DNA of 64,000 nucleotides from Halorubrum salipaludis (GCF_002286985.1 NZ_NSKC01000002.1:124001-188000), one strand, 5' to 3'. Shown: positions 16,236 through 25,325, numbered from the stretch's first letter. Translations and numbers: made by a program. Notes: generated from the sequence alone by a model not told the origin.

Positions 16236-18182
16236 CTATCGCCGGCCCTCGTACTCCTCCCGCGCCGCGATCCGCACCCGGGTCTCCCCGCGCTCCGCGA
16301 ACACCGCGTCGTCCTCGCGGACGAACGTGACGCCCCGCAGGGTCACCGACTCGTTCGCCGCCGGGAGCGCGGCGCTCTCGGTCTCGCCCTCACCGTCGAC
16401 GCGCAGCTCGAACCCGCCCTCGACGGCGGCCACGGTGACGTTCCGTCCGTCGATCCGCGGTTCGGCCCGGGCCGGCTCGCTCGTGAACAGCGTCGAGCGC
16501 GTCTCGTTTCGCACTGCGTCGACCCGATAGGTCGGCCCGCCGTTCGCCGCCACCCAGCCGGTGCGCTGGACCCAGACGGTCTCGCGCCACCCCGTCCCGC
16601 CCACGTCGACCGCGCGGTACCCCCAGAAGGCGAGATTCCCCTTCGAGACCGCCGTGGTCCAGATCTCCCGGTCGGCGTTCGCCACGATCACCCCGGAGGT
16701 GTTGACGCTCGTCGACCGGCCGAACGCCTCCACGTCGACGACGCTCACCACCCGGTCCTCGACGTTCTCGGCGTACGTCACCTGATACCCCTCGACCTCG
16801 ATCGGGTCGCCCGGGAGCTCGTCGTCGTCGACGGCGACGAGGTTCGGGCCGATCCCCGGTCCGGCCACGACCGCGAGCGCCGAGACGAGCAGCAGCAGGC
16901 CGACGGCCGCGGGCGTCGCGGACCGGATCGCCCCCCGGACGGTCTCCGGGTCCGGCACGGCCAGATCCGGACGGAGCGGCTCGTCGCGGCCGGCGACCGC
17001 GAGCGCGACGATCGCCGCGAGGACCGCCAGCAAGCCGACCCCGACGGCGCGGTACATCTCGTACCGCTCGTTCCCGAGGTACCAGTAGACGGCCCAGAGC
17101 CGCCGCGACGCCCCGAACAGCATTACCGCGCCGAACGCAACCAGCGCGGTCGTCCTCGCCCGCGGGTCGAGCCCCGCGGTCCGCGAATCCTCCGTGGTCC
17201 GCGTGCCCGCTGCTGACCGCGCACCCTCCGCGGTCCGCGAACCCTCCGCCCGCCGGCGTCGCCGTCGGACGAGCCACACCGCGGCGAGGATCCCGCCGAT
17301 CAGCCCAATCGCGTGCCCCTGTATCGCGATGTTCGCCCAGCTCGGCGGCCCGTACGACCCGCTCGCCTCGGAGACGACGACCGGATTTCGGAGGGCCTCG
17401 TACGTCACGTTCACCAGCGTCGCCCCCGTGAGCGCGGCGATCGTCGTGATCGGGTAGAAGACGAGCGCGAACCCCCACAGCGCGAACACCACCCCCGAGA
17501 AGCCGATCACCGGGCCGAGCGCGAACAGCGACGAGAGGACGCCGAACGACAGCATCGCCCCCGGAACGACGACGAACGCGCGGGCGAAGGGGTTCGCGGC
17601 GAGCGATCCGACCGCGAGCGACCGCCGGATCGACCGTCGGGTCGGGAGCGACTCGCGGACCGACTCCCGAGACGGGAGCAATCGCCGGAGCGACACGGAC
17701 GAGAGCACGGCGGGCAGCGACCCGACCGGCGGCAACGAGCGAACCGACGGCAGCGCGGACCGCAGCGTTCCGGCCCGGTCGTCGACCTCGCGACCGCCGG
17801 GGAAGTGCCCGTAGGCGTACTCGGCGAGCGCGCCGGCGACGAGCGTCGACAGGAGGTTCCCGGTGATGTGTCCCCGGCCGGAGTGGGCGAGCCCGGACCA
17901 GAGCATCCCCTCCGGGTAGAAGTACGACCACGAGCGGAACGGGATCACCACGGGGCGGCCCGGGTTCTCCAGCCCGCTCTGCACGAACAGGTACACCGCG
18001 ACGACCGCGGCGACCGCGACGAGCGTCCCCCACGGGATGCCGAGGAGGAACCGGGACCGCAGCGCTCGGGTCCACGCGCCGCTCGGCCTGTCGGTCCGAT
18101 ATACGACCGCGAGCGCGACGGCGACGAGGAGCCCGCCGGCGGCGAGGTGGGCGGTGTCCGACGAGAGCGCCTCCGCGACCAT
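16236..18182 (-). CDS. Large rhomboid family intramembrane protease with C-terminal extension
   Basis: A 648-residue membrane protein. The rhomboid core spans about residues 45-305: GHITGNL (104-110) is the TM2 element, Ser229 in GFSG the candidate nucleophile and His290 in QGHAIGLIGG its partner. Two unusual parts stand out. An insert of about 70 residues (125-195) rich in Ser, Leu and Arg lies between the TM2 element and the GFSG helix. After an Arg/Thr-rich linker, three to four further helices and a soluble C-terminal domain of about 200 residues follow. The tail has no motif I recognise. It is transcribed alone and lies downstream of repeat copy 2. Confidence 0.85.
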   Translation of the reverse strand: MVAEALSSDTAHLAAGGLLVAVALAVVYRTDRPSGAWTRALRSRFLLGIPWGTLVAVAAVVAVYLFVQSGLENPGRPVVIPFRSWSYFYPEGMLWSGLAHSGRGHITGNLLSTLVAGALAEYAYGHFPGGREVDDRAGTLRSALPSVRSLPPVGSLPAVLSSVSLRRLLPSRESVRESLPTRRSIRRSLAVGSLAANPFARAFVVVPGAMLSFGVLSSLFALGPVIGFSGVVFALWGFALVFYPITTIAALTGATLVNVTYEALRNPVVVSEASGSYGPPSWANIAIQGHAIGLIGGILAAVWLVRRRRRRAEGSRTAEGARSAAGTRTTEDSRTAGLDPRARTTALVAFGAVMLFGASRRLWAVYWYLGNERYEMYRAVGVGLLAVLAAIVALAVAGRDEPLRPDLAVPDPETVRGAIRSATPAAVGLLLLVSALAVVAGPGIGPNLVAVDDDELPGDPIEVEGYQVTYAENVEDRVVSVVDVEAFGRSTSVNTSGVIVANADREIWTTAVSKGNLAFWGYRAVDVGGTGWRETVWVQRTGWVAANGGPTYRVDAVRNETRSTLFTSEPARAEPRIDGRNVTVAAVEGGFELRVDGEGETESAALPAANESVTLRGVTFVREDDAVFAERGETRVRIAAREEYEGRR

Positions 18183-18262
18183 GTGGGTGAGGGGGCGGCC
18201 GGGCGCTTAAGCGTTCTCGCGGGGACGGCCCCCTCGCGGGGCGGCTTCGTCGGGGCGGCGGC

Positions 18263-18541
18263 TCAGATCTTGCTTTCGGCGTCGTCCGCGAGCTCCTCCA
18301 TCCGCTTGCCGACGCGACCGGCGGGGGAGAACTCGTCTTCGCTCATCGCGTTCGCGAGGGCGTTGCCGAGCACGAACACGGCGTGTTTGTGCTCGCTCTT
18401 CGATTTGTGGACGTGGGAGGGGTCGACGTCGAGCTCGTCGTACGGGTCGAAAAGCGAACCGTCGACGGTCTCGTGGCTGCGGAAGTGCTCCATGATCGTC
18501 ACCATCTGCTCGTGGAGTTCGAGGAGCTCGTCTTTGTGCAT
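18263..18541 (-). CDS. UPF0058 family protein
   Basis: A 92-residue protein starting at the ATG at 18539-18541 (MHKDELLELHEQM). The HKDELLxLH opening, the central DPSHVHKSKSEHKHAVF block with several His, and the helical C-terminus are hallmarks of archaeal UPF0058, a small helical family without a proven function. The histidines could bind metal, which is inference. It is a single gene downstream of the ribbon-helix-helix gene on the same strand, 241 bases apart. Confidence 0.85.
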   Translation of the reverse strand: MHKDELLELHEQMVTIMEHFRSHETVDGSLFDPYDELDVDPSHVHKSKSEHKHAVFVLGNALANAMSEDEFSPAGRVGKRMEELADDAESKI

Positions 18542-18782
18542 GTCCCTTGATACGGGCCGTACGCCCTTTAAGCGTTGTTGAGGGGTATACGCACGGTTCT
18601 GGAGCGTTTCGACTCGCGGCCCGCGCCGATCCGGGACGAACCGGGGACGGCGCGGGGTCGAACCTGGAACTGGGAGGGAAGGGAACCGAGACCCGCCCGA
18701 AGCGAGCCGGAACACGGGGAGAGAATCGGTGCCGGTCGAAGCGCTCGGACCCGGTCGAGGCGAAGCCGAGCGGATCGCGCTC

Positions 18783-18998
18783 TCAGAAGACGTACTCGTC
18801 CTCGTGGCCCATCATGCCCTCGTCTTCGAACCCGCTGGAGTCCTCGTCGTCTCGCGGACCGCTCGTCTTGAACGCCTTTATCCCCGTCGACAGGAGCTCT
18901 TCGACCGCCTCCTCGCGGTTGAGGAACTCCCCCTGCTCGACCATCTGAGCGATCTGCATCTCCAGATGCTCCGGCACGGTTATCTCTACTTGTGGCAT
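18783..18998 (-). CDS. Ribbon-helix-helix (CopG-like) DNA-binding protein
   Basis: This 71-residue protein opens with the ribbon strand PQVEITVPEHLE (residues 2-13). It is followed by helix A (MQIAQMVEQ) and helix B (NREEAVEELLSTGIKAF), the layout of CopG/Arc-type repressors. The tail after residue 48 is acidic and disordered. Such proteins usually dimerise and often repress their own promoters. An inverted repeat overlaps its start codon and may be its operator. No toxin partner gene is adjacent. Confidence 0.8.
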   Translation of the reverse strand: MPQVEITVPEHLEMQIAQMVEQGEFLNREEAVEELLSTGIKAFKTSGPRDDEDSSGFEDEGMMGHEDEYVF

Positions 18999-19023
18999 TT
19001 CCTGCCCGGGAGTAATGGAAATG
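18996..19023. promoter_or_regulatory. Candidate operator at the start of the ribbon-helix-helix gene
   Basis: CATTTCC (18996-19002) and GGAAATG (19017-19023) form a perfect 7-base inverted repeat with a 14-base spacer. They overlap the start codon and lie just before the minus-strand TATA-like TATATAC at 19026-19032. The position suits autoregulation. The rest of 19024-19232 is AT-rich with no gene. Confidence 0.4.
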
Positions 19024-19232
19024 GGTATATAAATGTGGCGTCGATGCTACGGCTATTAGAAACCGATTTCGGGCGTTATCATAACTCTATTTTCTCCTTT
19101 CGAATCTACCTTTCCAAAATCGGAATTTGTGATTTATTTCCAATACTTATTCGGGGCGATCTCTCGACTGTCCTCGTCGCCCGCCGTCGCGAGAGCGACA
19201 TTCATAGGTGACGCCGGCACCTACGGTCGGTC

Positions 19233-19871
19233 ATGACCGAAGCCGGCGCATCCGACGCCGACGCCGCGAACGCCGACGCGATCGAGGACCTCACCGACCT
19301 CTACCGCCAGTACGGGGACGAGCGGCTCCCGCCGGGACAGCGCGAGACCGACCGCTTCCCGGTGCTCTCGAAGAGCGGGACGCCCTCGTGGGACCCCGAG
19401 ACGTTCGAGTTCGAGGTCTGGGGCGCCGTCGAGGAGCCGCTCGCCTACTCGCTCGCCGAGTTCCGCGACCTCCCCGCAGTGACCCAGCGACAGGACTTCC
19501 ACTGCGTCACCGGCTGGAGCAAATTCGACTGCGCGTTCACCGGCGTCGAGTTCGGCGAGATCGTCGACCGCGCGGGCGTGCGCGACGACGCCGACCACGT
19601 CATGTTCCACGCGCTCGACGGCTACACGACGAACCTCTCGCTGGCGGAGTGCACCCGCGAGGGCGTGCTGTTCGCGTACGGGTTCGACGGGGACGACCTC
19701 CCCGCCGACCACGGCGGCCCGATCCGCGTCGTCACGCCGCACAAGTACGCGTACAAGGGGGCGAAATGGGTCACCGGCGTCGAGTTCCTCACGGAGAAGG
19801 AGCTCGGCTACTGGGAGAAGCGCGGGTACAGCGACACCGCGAACCCGTGGAACGAGGAGCGGTACAGCTGA
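19233..19871 (+). CDS. Sulfite-oxidase-like molybdopterin-dependent oxidoreductase
   Basis: A 212-residue protein consisting of the sulfite-oxidase (SUOX) Moco-binding domain only. Cys91 in FHCVTGWS is the expected molybdenum ligand. Other conserved blocks are DGYTTNLSL, HGGPIRVVTPHKYAYKGAKWV and a C-terminal EERYS. It lacks the dimerisation domain, cytochrome and signal peptide, so it resembles YedY-like cytoplasmic forms. Its substrate is unknown. It is followed after 74 bases by menF on the same strand, but no functional link is evident. Confidence 0.85.
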   Translation: MTEAGASDADAANADAIEDLTDLYRQYGDERLPPGQRETDRFPVLSKSGTPSWDPETFEFEVWGAVEEPLAYSLAEFRDLPAVTQRQDFHCVTGWSKFDCAFTGVEFGEIVDRAGVRDDADHVMFHALDGYTTNLSLAECTREGVLFAYGFDGDDLPADHGGPIRVVTPHKYAYKGAKWVTGVEFLTEKELGYWEKRGYSDTANPWNEERYS

Positions 19872-19945
19872 GCCTCGCGGGAGCGTTCCGCTGCCGGTCC
19901 CCGGGATAGTCAGGATAAAGGGTCCGCGGGCCCGATCCAACGTCA

Positions 19946-21298
19946 ATGGAACGGGTGCGATCGTCCCCGGCGCCGCCCCTCGTTAGCCGCACGACCGGGA
20001 TCGACGCGCCCGCCTTCGCGGCCGCGTTCGACGCCCTCCCGGCGCCGCGGATGACGTGGAACGCCCCCGACGACGCGCTCGTGCTCGCCAGCGGCGAGGC
20101 CGCGACGCTGACCGCGGACGGCCCGGACCGCTTCGCCGAGATCCGGGCCGGCGCCGACGAGCTGTTCGACTCCGGCGACGTCCACGCCGGGACCGAGGCC
20201 GCCCGCCCGCGCCTGTTCGGCGGGTTCGCCTTCCACGAGGGGGGCTGCGACGGCGACCCGTGGGAGCCGTTCCCCGAGGCGCGGTTCGTGCTCCCGCGCG
20301 TGCAGGTCACGTTCGCGGACAACGGCGCGTGGCTCACGGTGAACGCGGTCGGCGCCGAGGCCGACCCCGACGCGGTCGAGGCCCGACTCGCCGAGGAGCG
20401 CGACCGGCTCGCGGGGCTCGGGGAGGCGTCGGATGTCTCGGCGGCGGACCGCCCGCCGCGCCCCGGGATCGCGGCGACCCGCCGGACGACGAGCCGCGAG
20501 GCGTGGCGCGAGAGCGTCGAGGCCGCGGTCGACCGGATCCGGGGCGGCGACCTCCGGAAGGTGGTGCTCGCGCAGGCGCTGGAGGCCGACCTCGCCGCGA
20601 CGTTCCCGCGGGCGGCGACGCTCGACCGGCTCGCGGAGAAGTACCCGGACTGCCACCGCTACTACTTCGAGCCCGACGCCGGCGGGAGCGCCTTCTTCGG
20701 CGCGACGCCGGAGCGGCTGGTCGCGCTGCGCGGCCGGACCGTCGAGACCGACGCGCTCGCGGGGACGACCGGTCGGGGGGAGACGCCGGCCGAGGACGAG
20801 TGGCTCGCGCAAGAGCTGCTCGACGACGATAAGAACGTCCACGAACACGAACTCGTCGCCGACACCGTCCGCGAGCAGCTGGAGCCGTTCGCGGCCTCCA
20901 TCTCTCCGGGCGAGCGTCGCGTCCGGCGGCTCGCCACGGTCCAACACCTCCACACGCCGATTACGGCCGAGCTGAGCGCGGACCGCCACGTCCTCGAGCT
21001 CGTCGAGGCGCTCCACCCGACCCCCGCGGTCGGCGGGCTCCCGCCGGACCGCGCGCTCGAGACGATCCACGACACGGAGCCGTTCGACCGCGGCTGGTAC
21101 GCCGCGCCGGTCGGGTGGATCGACGCCGCCGGCAACGGCGCGTTCGCGGTCGCGATCCGCTCCGCGGTGGCGACCCCTCGCCGCGCGACCCTCTTCGCCG
21201 GCGTGGGGCTCGTCGCCGACTCGGACCCCGATCTCGAGTGGGACGAGGTCCAGCTCAAGTACCGCCCGATCCTCGACGAGCTGGAAGACGAGGGCTGA
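19946..21298 (+). CDS. menF: Isochorismate synthase MenF
   Basis: Converts chorismate to isochorismate, the first step of menaquinone synthesis (menaquinone is the haloarchaeal respiratory quinone). The 450-residue protein has a poorly conserved N-terminal half and the chorismate-binding domain from about residue 185. Visible blocks are RKVVLAQALE, FGATPERLV, ALAGTTGRGETPAED, ELVADTVREQL, VQHLHTPI, LHPTPAVGGLP and the C-terminal GAFAVAIRSA. These favour isochorismate synthase over anthranilate or aminodeoxychorismate synthase. menD is not in the window. Confidence 0.88.
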   Translation: MERVRSSPAPPLVSRTTGIDAPAFAAAFDALPAPRMTWNAPDDALVLASGEAATLTADGPDRFAEIRAGADELFDSGDVHAGTEAARPRLFGGFAFHEGGCDGDPWEPFPEARFVLPRVQVTFADNGAWLTVNAVGAEADPDAVEARLAEERDRLAGLGEASDVSAADRPPRPGIAATRRTTSREAWRESVEAAVDRIRGGDLRKVVLAQALEADLAATFPRAATLDRLAEKYPDCHRYYFEPDAGGSAFFGATPERLVALRGRTVETDALAGTTGRGETPAEDEWLAQELLDDDKNVHEHELVADTVREQLEPFAASISPGERRVRRLATVQHLHTPITAELSADRHVLELVEALHPTPAVGGLPPDRALETIHDTEPFDRGWYAAPVGWIDAAGNGAFAVAIRSAVATPRRATLFAGVGLVADSDPDLEWDEVQLKYRPILDELEDEG

Positions 21299-21331
21299 CG
21301 GGTCGCCGCCGGTCGAAGTCCGGGCCGGCCC

Positions 21332-22072
21332 TCACTGGAACATCTTCAGCGGTTCCGCCTGCGAGCTCTCTTCGGTCGCCTCCTGCATCCGCTTCGCGAA
21401 CGCCCGCTTCGCGTCCCGGATCTCGGTCGCCTGATCGACGAGCCCCTCGGTGGGCGTCTCCGTCCCGGCGATCGGGTCGATGCCGTCGAGGATGAGGACC
21501 CGCGCCGCTTCCGGGTCGGGGAACTGCGGGTCGGACTCGACGACGAGCCCCACCGCGTCGCGGCCGCGCTCCAGCGACTCCGCGAGCATGGCGCCGGTCG
21601 GCCCGGAGACGAGCCCCGACTCCGGCGGCTCGTCGACCTCGGCGCGGGAGAGCGCGTCGCCGCCGTTCCCGGTCGCGACGCCGTACAGGTCGGGCGGCGA
21701 CTCGTCCTTCTCGCGGCCGAGCCCGGAGAGGAACACGGGTAACGCGTCGGTCTCCGCGAACCACGTGTCGAGACAGCCGGCGACCTCGGTCGCGGCGCCG
21801 GGATTCACCGGCACGTCGCTCCGGAGCGCGACGAGGTCTCGTTCGGGGTCGGCGTACAGCCGCACCGGCGTCGTCAGCGAGGTCTCCGACTCCTGGTAGA
21901 CGGCCACCCGCGGGAGCCCGTCGCAGTGGACGTTCGCGTAGTGGACCATGTCGTGGGCCTCGATCATGTGGTCCGTCGCGATCTTGCCGACGAGCCCGAT
22001 GCCCGGGAACCCCTCGACCAGGGTCGGCTCGTCCAGCGACACCTCGTCGTCGAGCACGGATATGCGCGCCAT
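21332..22072 (-). CDS. PAC2 family protein (proteasome-assembly-chaperone-like)
   Basis: A 246-residue protein with the archaeal PAC2 opening, LVEGFPGIGLVGKIATDHMIE (residues about 18-38). It has the later conserved FLSGLGREKDESPPDLYGVATG-type block and a helical C-terminus. Archaeal homologues (PbaA) bind proteasome core or other complexes, although some act as general scaffolds. The start is the ATG at 22070-22072, just after its duplicated promoter segment; an upstream in-frame extension is Arg/Gly-rich noise. Confidence 0.85.
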   Translation of the reverse strand: MARISVLDDEVSLDEPTLVEGFPGIGLVGKIATDHMIEAHDMVHYANVHCDGLPRVAVYQESETSLTTPVRLYADPERDLVALRSDVPVNPGAATEVAGCLDTWFAETDALPVFLSGLGREKDESPPDLYGVATGNGGDALSRAEVDEPPESGLVSGPTGAMLAESLERGRDAVGLVVESDPQFPDPEAARVLILDGIDPIAGTETPTEGLVDQATEIRDAKRAFAKRMQEATEESSQAEPLKMFQ

Positions 22073-22082
22073 GCGCTCGCGT

Positions 22083-22132
22083 ACTCCCGCCGCCGACCTA
22101 AAGGTGAACTCCCGCCGCCGACCTAAAGGTGA
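22083..22132. repeat. Perfect 25-base tandem duplication in the PAC2 promoter
   Basis: A 25-base unit beginning ACTCCCGCCGCCGACC and ending TAAAGGTGA occurs twice head to tail (22083-22107 and 22108-22132). Read on the minus strand each unit contains CCTTTAGG, a TATA-like box. The nearer one lies about 25-30 bases before the PAC2 ATG. The duplication therefore doubles a likely core promoter. Confidence 0.7.
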
Positions 22133-22203
22133 GCCGCGAGGGCGGAGTCTGGCGGCCGACCCCGTCCCGAAACCGACTAACCGTCCGGCGCGCAAGGGGT
22201 GCC

Positions 22204-23145
22204 ATGAATCCGTTAGAGCGGTACGAGCCGCTCGTCGACGACGCGGCGGCGTTCCGCGCGGCCTGCGACCGGCCGCTGCCGTCGGTCGTCCGCGTGAACG
22301 AGATGGCGGCCTCGCCGGCCCGCGTCCGCGAGGCGTTCGACGACGAGGGCGTGGCCTACGAGCCCGTCGACTGGAACGACGGCCTCTTCCGGCTCCCGGA
22401 CGGGAACCCCGGCGGGAACTGGCCGTACGTCCACGGCTGGACGCACGGGCAGGAGGAGGTCTCCGTCTTGCCGGGGCTCGCGCTCGACCCGCAGCCCGGC
22501 GAGCGGGTGTGGGACGCCTGCGCTGCCCCCGGCAGCAAGACCACCCAGATCGCCGACGCGATGGACGACGAGGGGACCGTCGTCGCCAACGACAACAACC
22601 TCGGGCGGCTCTCCGCGCTCCGGCACAACGCCGAGCGGCTCGGGATCACGAACGCGATCGTCACGAACCAGGACGCGCGCAACTTCTCGACGAAGCCGCT
22701 CGCGTTCGACGAGTTCGACCGCGCCCTCGTCGACGCGCCCTGCTCGTGTGAGGGGACCTGCCGCAAGAACCCGGACGTGGTCGACCAGTGGACCCTCGAC
22801 CACGTCCACGCGGTCGCCGGGATCCAGAAGGGGATCCTGGCGCGAGCCGTGCAGGCGACCCGCCCCGGCGGGACCGTCGTCTACTCCACCTGCACGTTCG
22901 CACCCGAGGAGAACGAGGCGGTGCTCGACCACGTCTTGGCGGCCGAGGACTGCGAGGTCGTCGAGTTCGAGCTCCCGCTCGACACGGTCCCCGGCGTCAC
23001 GGAGTGGGAGGGCGAGACCTACGACGAGTCGGTGACGCGCGCGCACCGCGTCTACCCGCATCACAACGACACGGGCGGGTTCTTCTGCGCGAAGCTCCGC
23101 GTGGGGGGAGACGAGGCGGTCGACGCCGAGGGGGTGGCCGCGTGA
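22204..23145 (+). CDS. RsmB/NOP2-type RNA (cytosine-5) methyltransferase
   Basis: Methylates C5 of cytosine in tRNA or rRNA with SAM. The 313-residue protein has the SAM loop DACAAPGSKT (104-113), Asp130 of the ribose site, the release cysteine Cys180 in DAPCSCEGT and the nucleophile Cys230 in YSTCTFAPEENE. The N-terminal part (1-90) is the RNA-binding NOL1/NOP2 extension. It has no PUA domain of its own; the next gene, overlapping by 4 bases, encodes a PUA-like protein and is very likely its partner. Confidence 0.93.
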   Translation: MNPLERYEPLVDDAAAFRAACDRPLPSVVRVNEMAASPARVREAFDDEGVAYEPVDWNDGLFRLPDGNPGGNWPYVHGWTHGQEEVSVLPGLALDPQPGERVWDACAAPGSKTTQIADAMDDEGTVVANDNNLGRLSALRHNAERLGITNAIVTNQDARNFSTKPLAFDEFDRALVDAPCSCEGTCRKNPDVVDQWTLDHVHAVAGIQKGILARAVQATRPGGTVVYSTCTFAPEENEAVLDHVLAAEDCEVVEFELPLDTVPGVTEWEGETYDESVTRAHRVYPHHNDTGGFFCAKLRVGGDEAVDAEGVAA

Positions 23146-23702
23146 CCGACGGCGCCGACACCGCCGGCGACGCGGACGACCCGTCCGCGACCAACGACGG
23201 CCAGCGCTTCGACCGGCTCCCGGAGACGCCCGCCGACCGCGAGGTCGACGGGCGCGCGAGCCGGCGGGAGGTGCTCGACTGGTGGGAGGAGCGGTTCGGG
23301 GTCGAACCGAGCGTCTTCGAGGGGTACAGCTTCTGGGAGAAGGGCGCGGGGAAGGTCTGGATCTTCAACGGCGAGGCGACGGACCCGAGCCGGGTCGAGG
23401 CGATCGGGATGACGTTCCTCCGCACGCGACAGGAGCACTGGAAGCCGACGAGCCGGGCGGTTACCCGGTTCGGACACCACGCGACGGAGAACGTGATCGA
23501 GCTGGATCCGGAGCAGGCTGTCACCTTCATGGCCGGCGACGACCAGGACCTCCCCGAGTGGGACGGCGACTGGGGGTACCTGATCGCGACCCATGAGGTC
23601 GCCGGCGAGTCGGCGCCGATCGGGGTCGGGCTGTACCTCTACGACGAGCTCCGCTCGGTGGTGCCGAAGGGGAGCCGGGCGGACCTGCCGGTCGTGGAGT
23701 AG
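23142..23702 (+). CDS. PUA-like protein coupled to the RNA methyltransferase
   Basis: This 186-residue protein starts at a GTG overlapping the methyltransferase stop. After a disordered 30-residue leader it has a compact domain with WWEERFGVEP, the VWIFNGE turn, IGMTFLRTRQEHWKPT and a late GLYLYDELRSVVPKG strand. These recall the C-terminal domain found fused to RsmF-type methyltransferases. I believe it corresponds to a haloarchaeal DUF (DUF7122-like), not certain. Translational coupling suggests it supplies RNA binding to the enzyme; that role is inference. Confidence 0.7.
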   Translation: MTDGADTAGDADDPSATNDGQRFDRLPETPADREVDGRASRREVLDWWEERFGVEPSVFEGYSFWEKGAGKVWIFNGEATDPSRVEAIGMTFLRTRQEHWKPTSRAVTRFGHHATENVIELDPEQAVTFMAGDDQDLPEWDGDWGYLIATHEVAGESAPIGVGLYLYDELRSVVPKGSRADLPVVE

Positions 23703-23722
23703 GCGCTCGGTCGGACCGCCGA

Positions 23723-25240
23723 CTACTCCCCTTTCTCCCGCAGCGTCCCGCCGCCGAGCCCCTCCCACTCCACCCGGAACCCGAGCCGCGAGAGCGCGGC
23801 GCTCGCGTCGTCGATGGCGCGCTCGTCGAGGAGCGCCTCGGCCGCCGAGAGCGACATCCCCGCCTCCAGCTCCTCGCCCGCCGCCTCCAACACGGCGGGG
23901 CGGACGAGGGTCCGCCCGACCAGTTCGTGGTCCGGGAACGACTTCTCCCCGACCGCCTCGACGCTCACGCCGTGCGCGTCGGCGAGCGCGTCGAGCCCGA
24001 TCGCGTCCGCGTCCGGCGAGAGCGAGTCGGGGAGGGCGGCGGCGGCGTCGGCGACGAACTCGGCCTCGTACTCGCGGAGCACGTCGACGATTTCTTTCAC
24101 GCGGACGGTCCCGGAGTAGGTGACGACGCGGTGGTCTCGCGCCGCGATCTCCTCGCCGACCCCGAGGCTCTCGTCGACCGCCACGAGGAGGTCCACGTCC
24201 TCCACGTCCGCGAGCTGCGAGAGCTTCTTCTCGACGTATGCGGGGGTCCAAAAGCCCATCACCTCGAAGAACAGCCGGAAGTCGGCGTGGTCGTAGTCGA
24301 ACGCGAAGTCGGGGATCATCACCCGCGTGCCGGTTTCGAGCGGCTCAGGCTCGCGCACGAGCGTCCAGTCGAGGTCGAGGCCGCGGAAGCGCGCCGCGAA
24401 GTCGGCCTCGACCCCGCTGTCGAAGTCGGGCTCCGCGACCGGCTCCACGTCGGGCACCGTCACGTCGCCGTCGGAGAGCCGCATGGTGCGCTCGCGCCCG
24501 CGGTCGTCGATCGTCGCCTCCAGGTTCCACTCCGCCGACTCCGCGACGGTCCGGAGCAGGCGCGCGAAGGCGGTCCCGTACCGACGGGTTCGCGAGAACA
24601 GCGCGTCCGGGCCGGTGACGACCAGCTCGCGTCCCTCAGGGGTCTTCTCCACCTCGTACATCAGTCGGAGCCGCTTCACGGCCGAGACGAGCCGCTTCGG
24701 GTCGTTCGATCGCACCCGGACCTCGGTGGCGTCGAAGAGCGCGGTCTGGGCCAAAGAGAGGTCGTACTGCTCCAAGAGCGAGTCGGGGTCCCACCGCACG
24801 TCGGCGTCGACGAGGACCTCGTTGACGTCGCGGTCGGCGTACAGCGAGTCCTCGACGTCCGCGGAGTCGATCCCGAGCGCGGCGGCGGCGCGATCGACCG
24901 CCTCGTCGCGCTCCGCCTCGCTCGCGACGCCCACCGCCTCCCCGGCCTCGAACGCGGCCCGCCGGACGCGGCGCGGGGGGACCGGCGCCCGCGTCTCGAA
25001 GGCGCACTCGCGCTCGACGAGCGCCGCGAGCCCGCGGACGAGCTTGAAGTCGCCGCCGGCGTCGGCCGCGTCGGCCTCCAGCGCCGCCAGCGCGTCGTCG
25101 AGGTCGCCGCGCCGCTCCCCGACGTGGGACTCGAAGGCCCCGAGCACCCGCGCCGCGAGCGGGCGGTGCTCGCGGGTCGCGAAGCGCGGGCGGTAGCCGC
25201 CGCCGGCCCGCGAGACGCGCAGGAGGTCTTTTCGTAGCAC
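23723..25240 (-). CDS. DUF790 / Bax1-like nuclease
   Basis: This 505-residue protein starts at a GTG (25238-25240) with LRKDLLRVSR, the usual family opening. The C-terminal part has the nuclease-like block PDFAFDY (about 325-331) and FFEVMGFWTPAYVEKK (about 340-355), which supplies a D...E...K pattern of the PD-(D/E)xK type. In other archaea Bax1 binds the helicase XPB and cuts DNA bubbles in nucleotide excision repair. XPB is not next to it here. The family call is good; activity is by analogy. Confidence 0.8.
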   Translation of the reverse strand: MLRKDLLRVSRAGGGYRPRFATREHRPLAARVLGAFESHVGERRGDLDDALAALEADAADAGGDFKLVRGLAALVERECAFETRAPVPPRRVRRAAFEAGEAVGVASEAERDEAVDRAAAALGIDSADVEDSLYADRDVNEVLVDADVRWDPDSLLEQYDLSLAQTALFDATEVRVRSNDPKRLVSAVKRLRLMYEVEKTPEGRELVVTGPDALFSRTRRYGTAFARLLRTVAESAEWNLEATIDDRGRERTMRLSDGDVTVPDVEPVAEPDFDSGVEADFAARFRGLDLDWTLVREPEPLETGTRVMIPDFAFDYDHADFRLFFEVMGFWTPAYVEKKLSQLADVEDVDLLVAVDESLGVGEEIAARDHRVVTYSGTVRVKEIVDVLREYEAEFVADAAAALPDSLSPDADAIGLDALADAHGVSVEAVGEKSFPDHELVGRTLVRPAVLEAAGEELEAGMSLSAAEALLDERAIDDASAALSRLGFRVEWEGLGGGTLREKGE

Positions 25241-25325
25241 GCTCTCGCGGTACGGTCCGGGCGACCTAAAACGGGCGGATCCGGTACAGCGCCTCCGGCG
25301 ACCGGGGGCCGACACCCGGGCGGGA

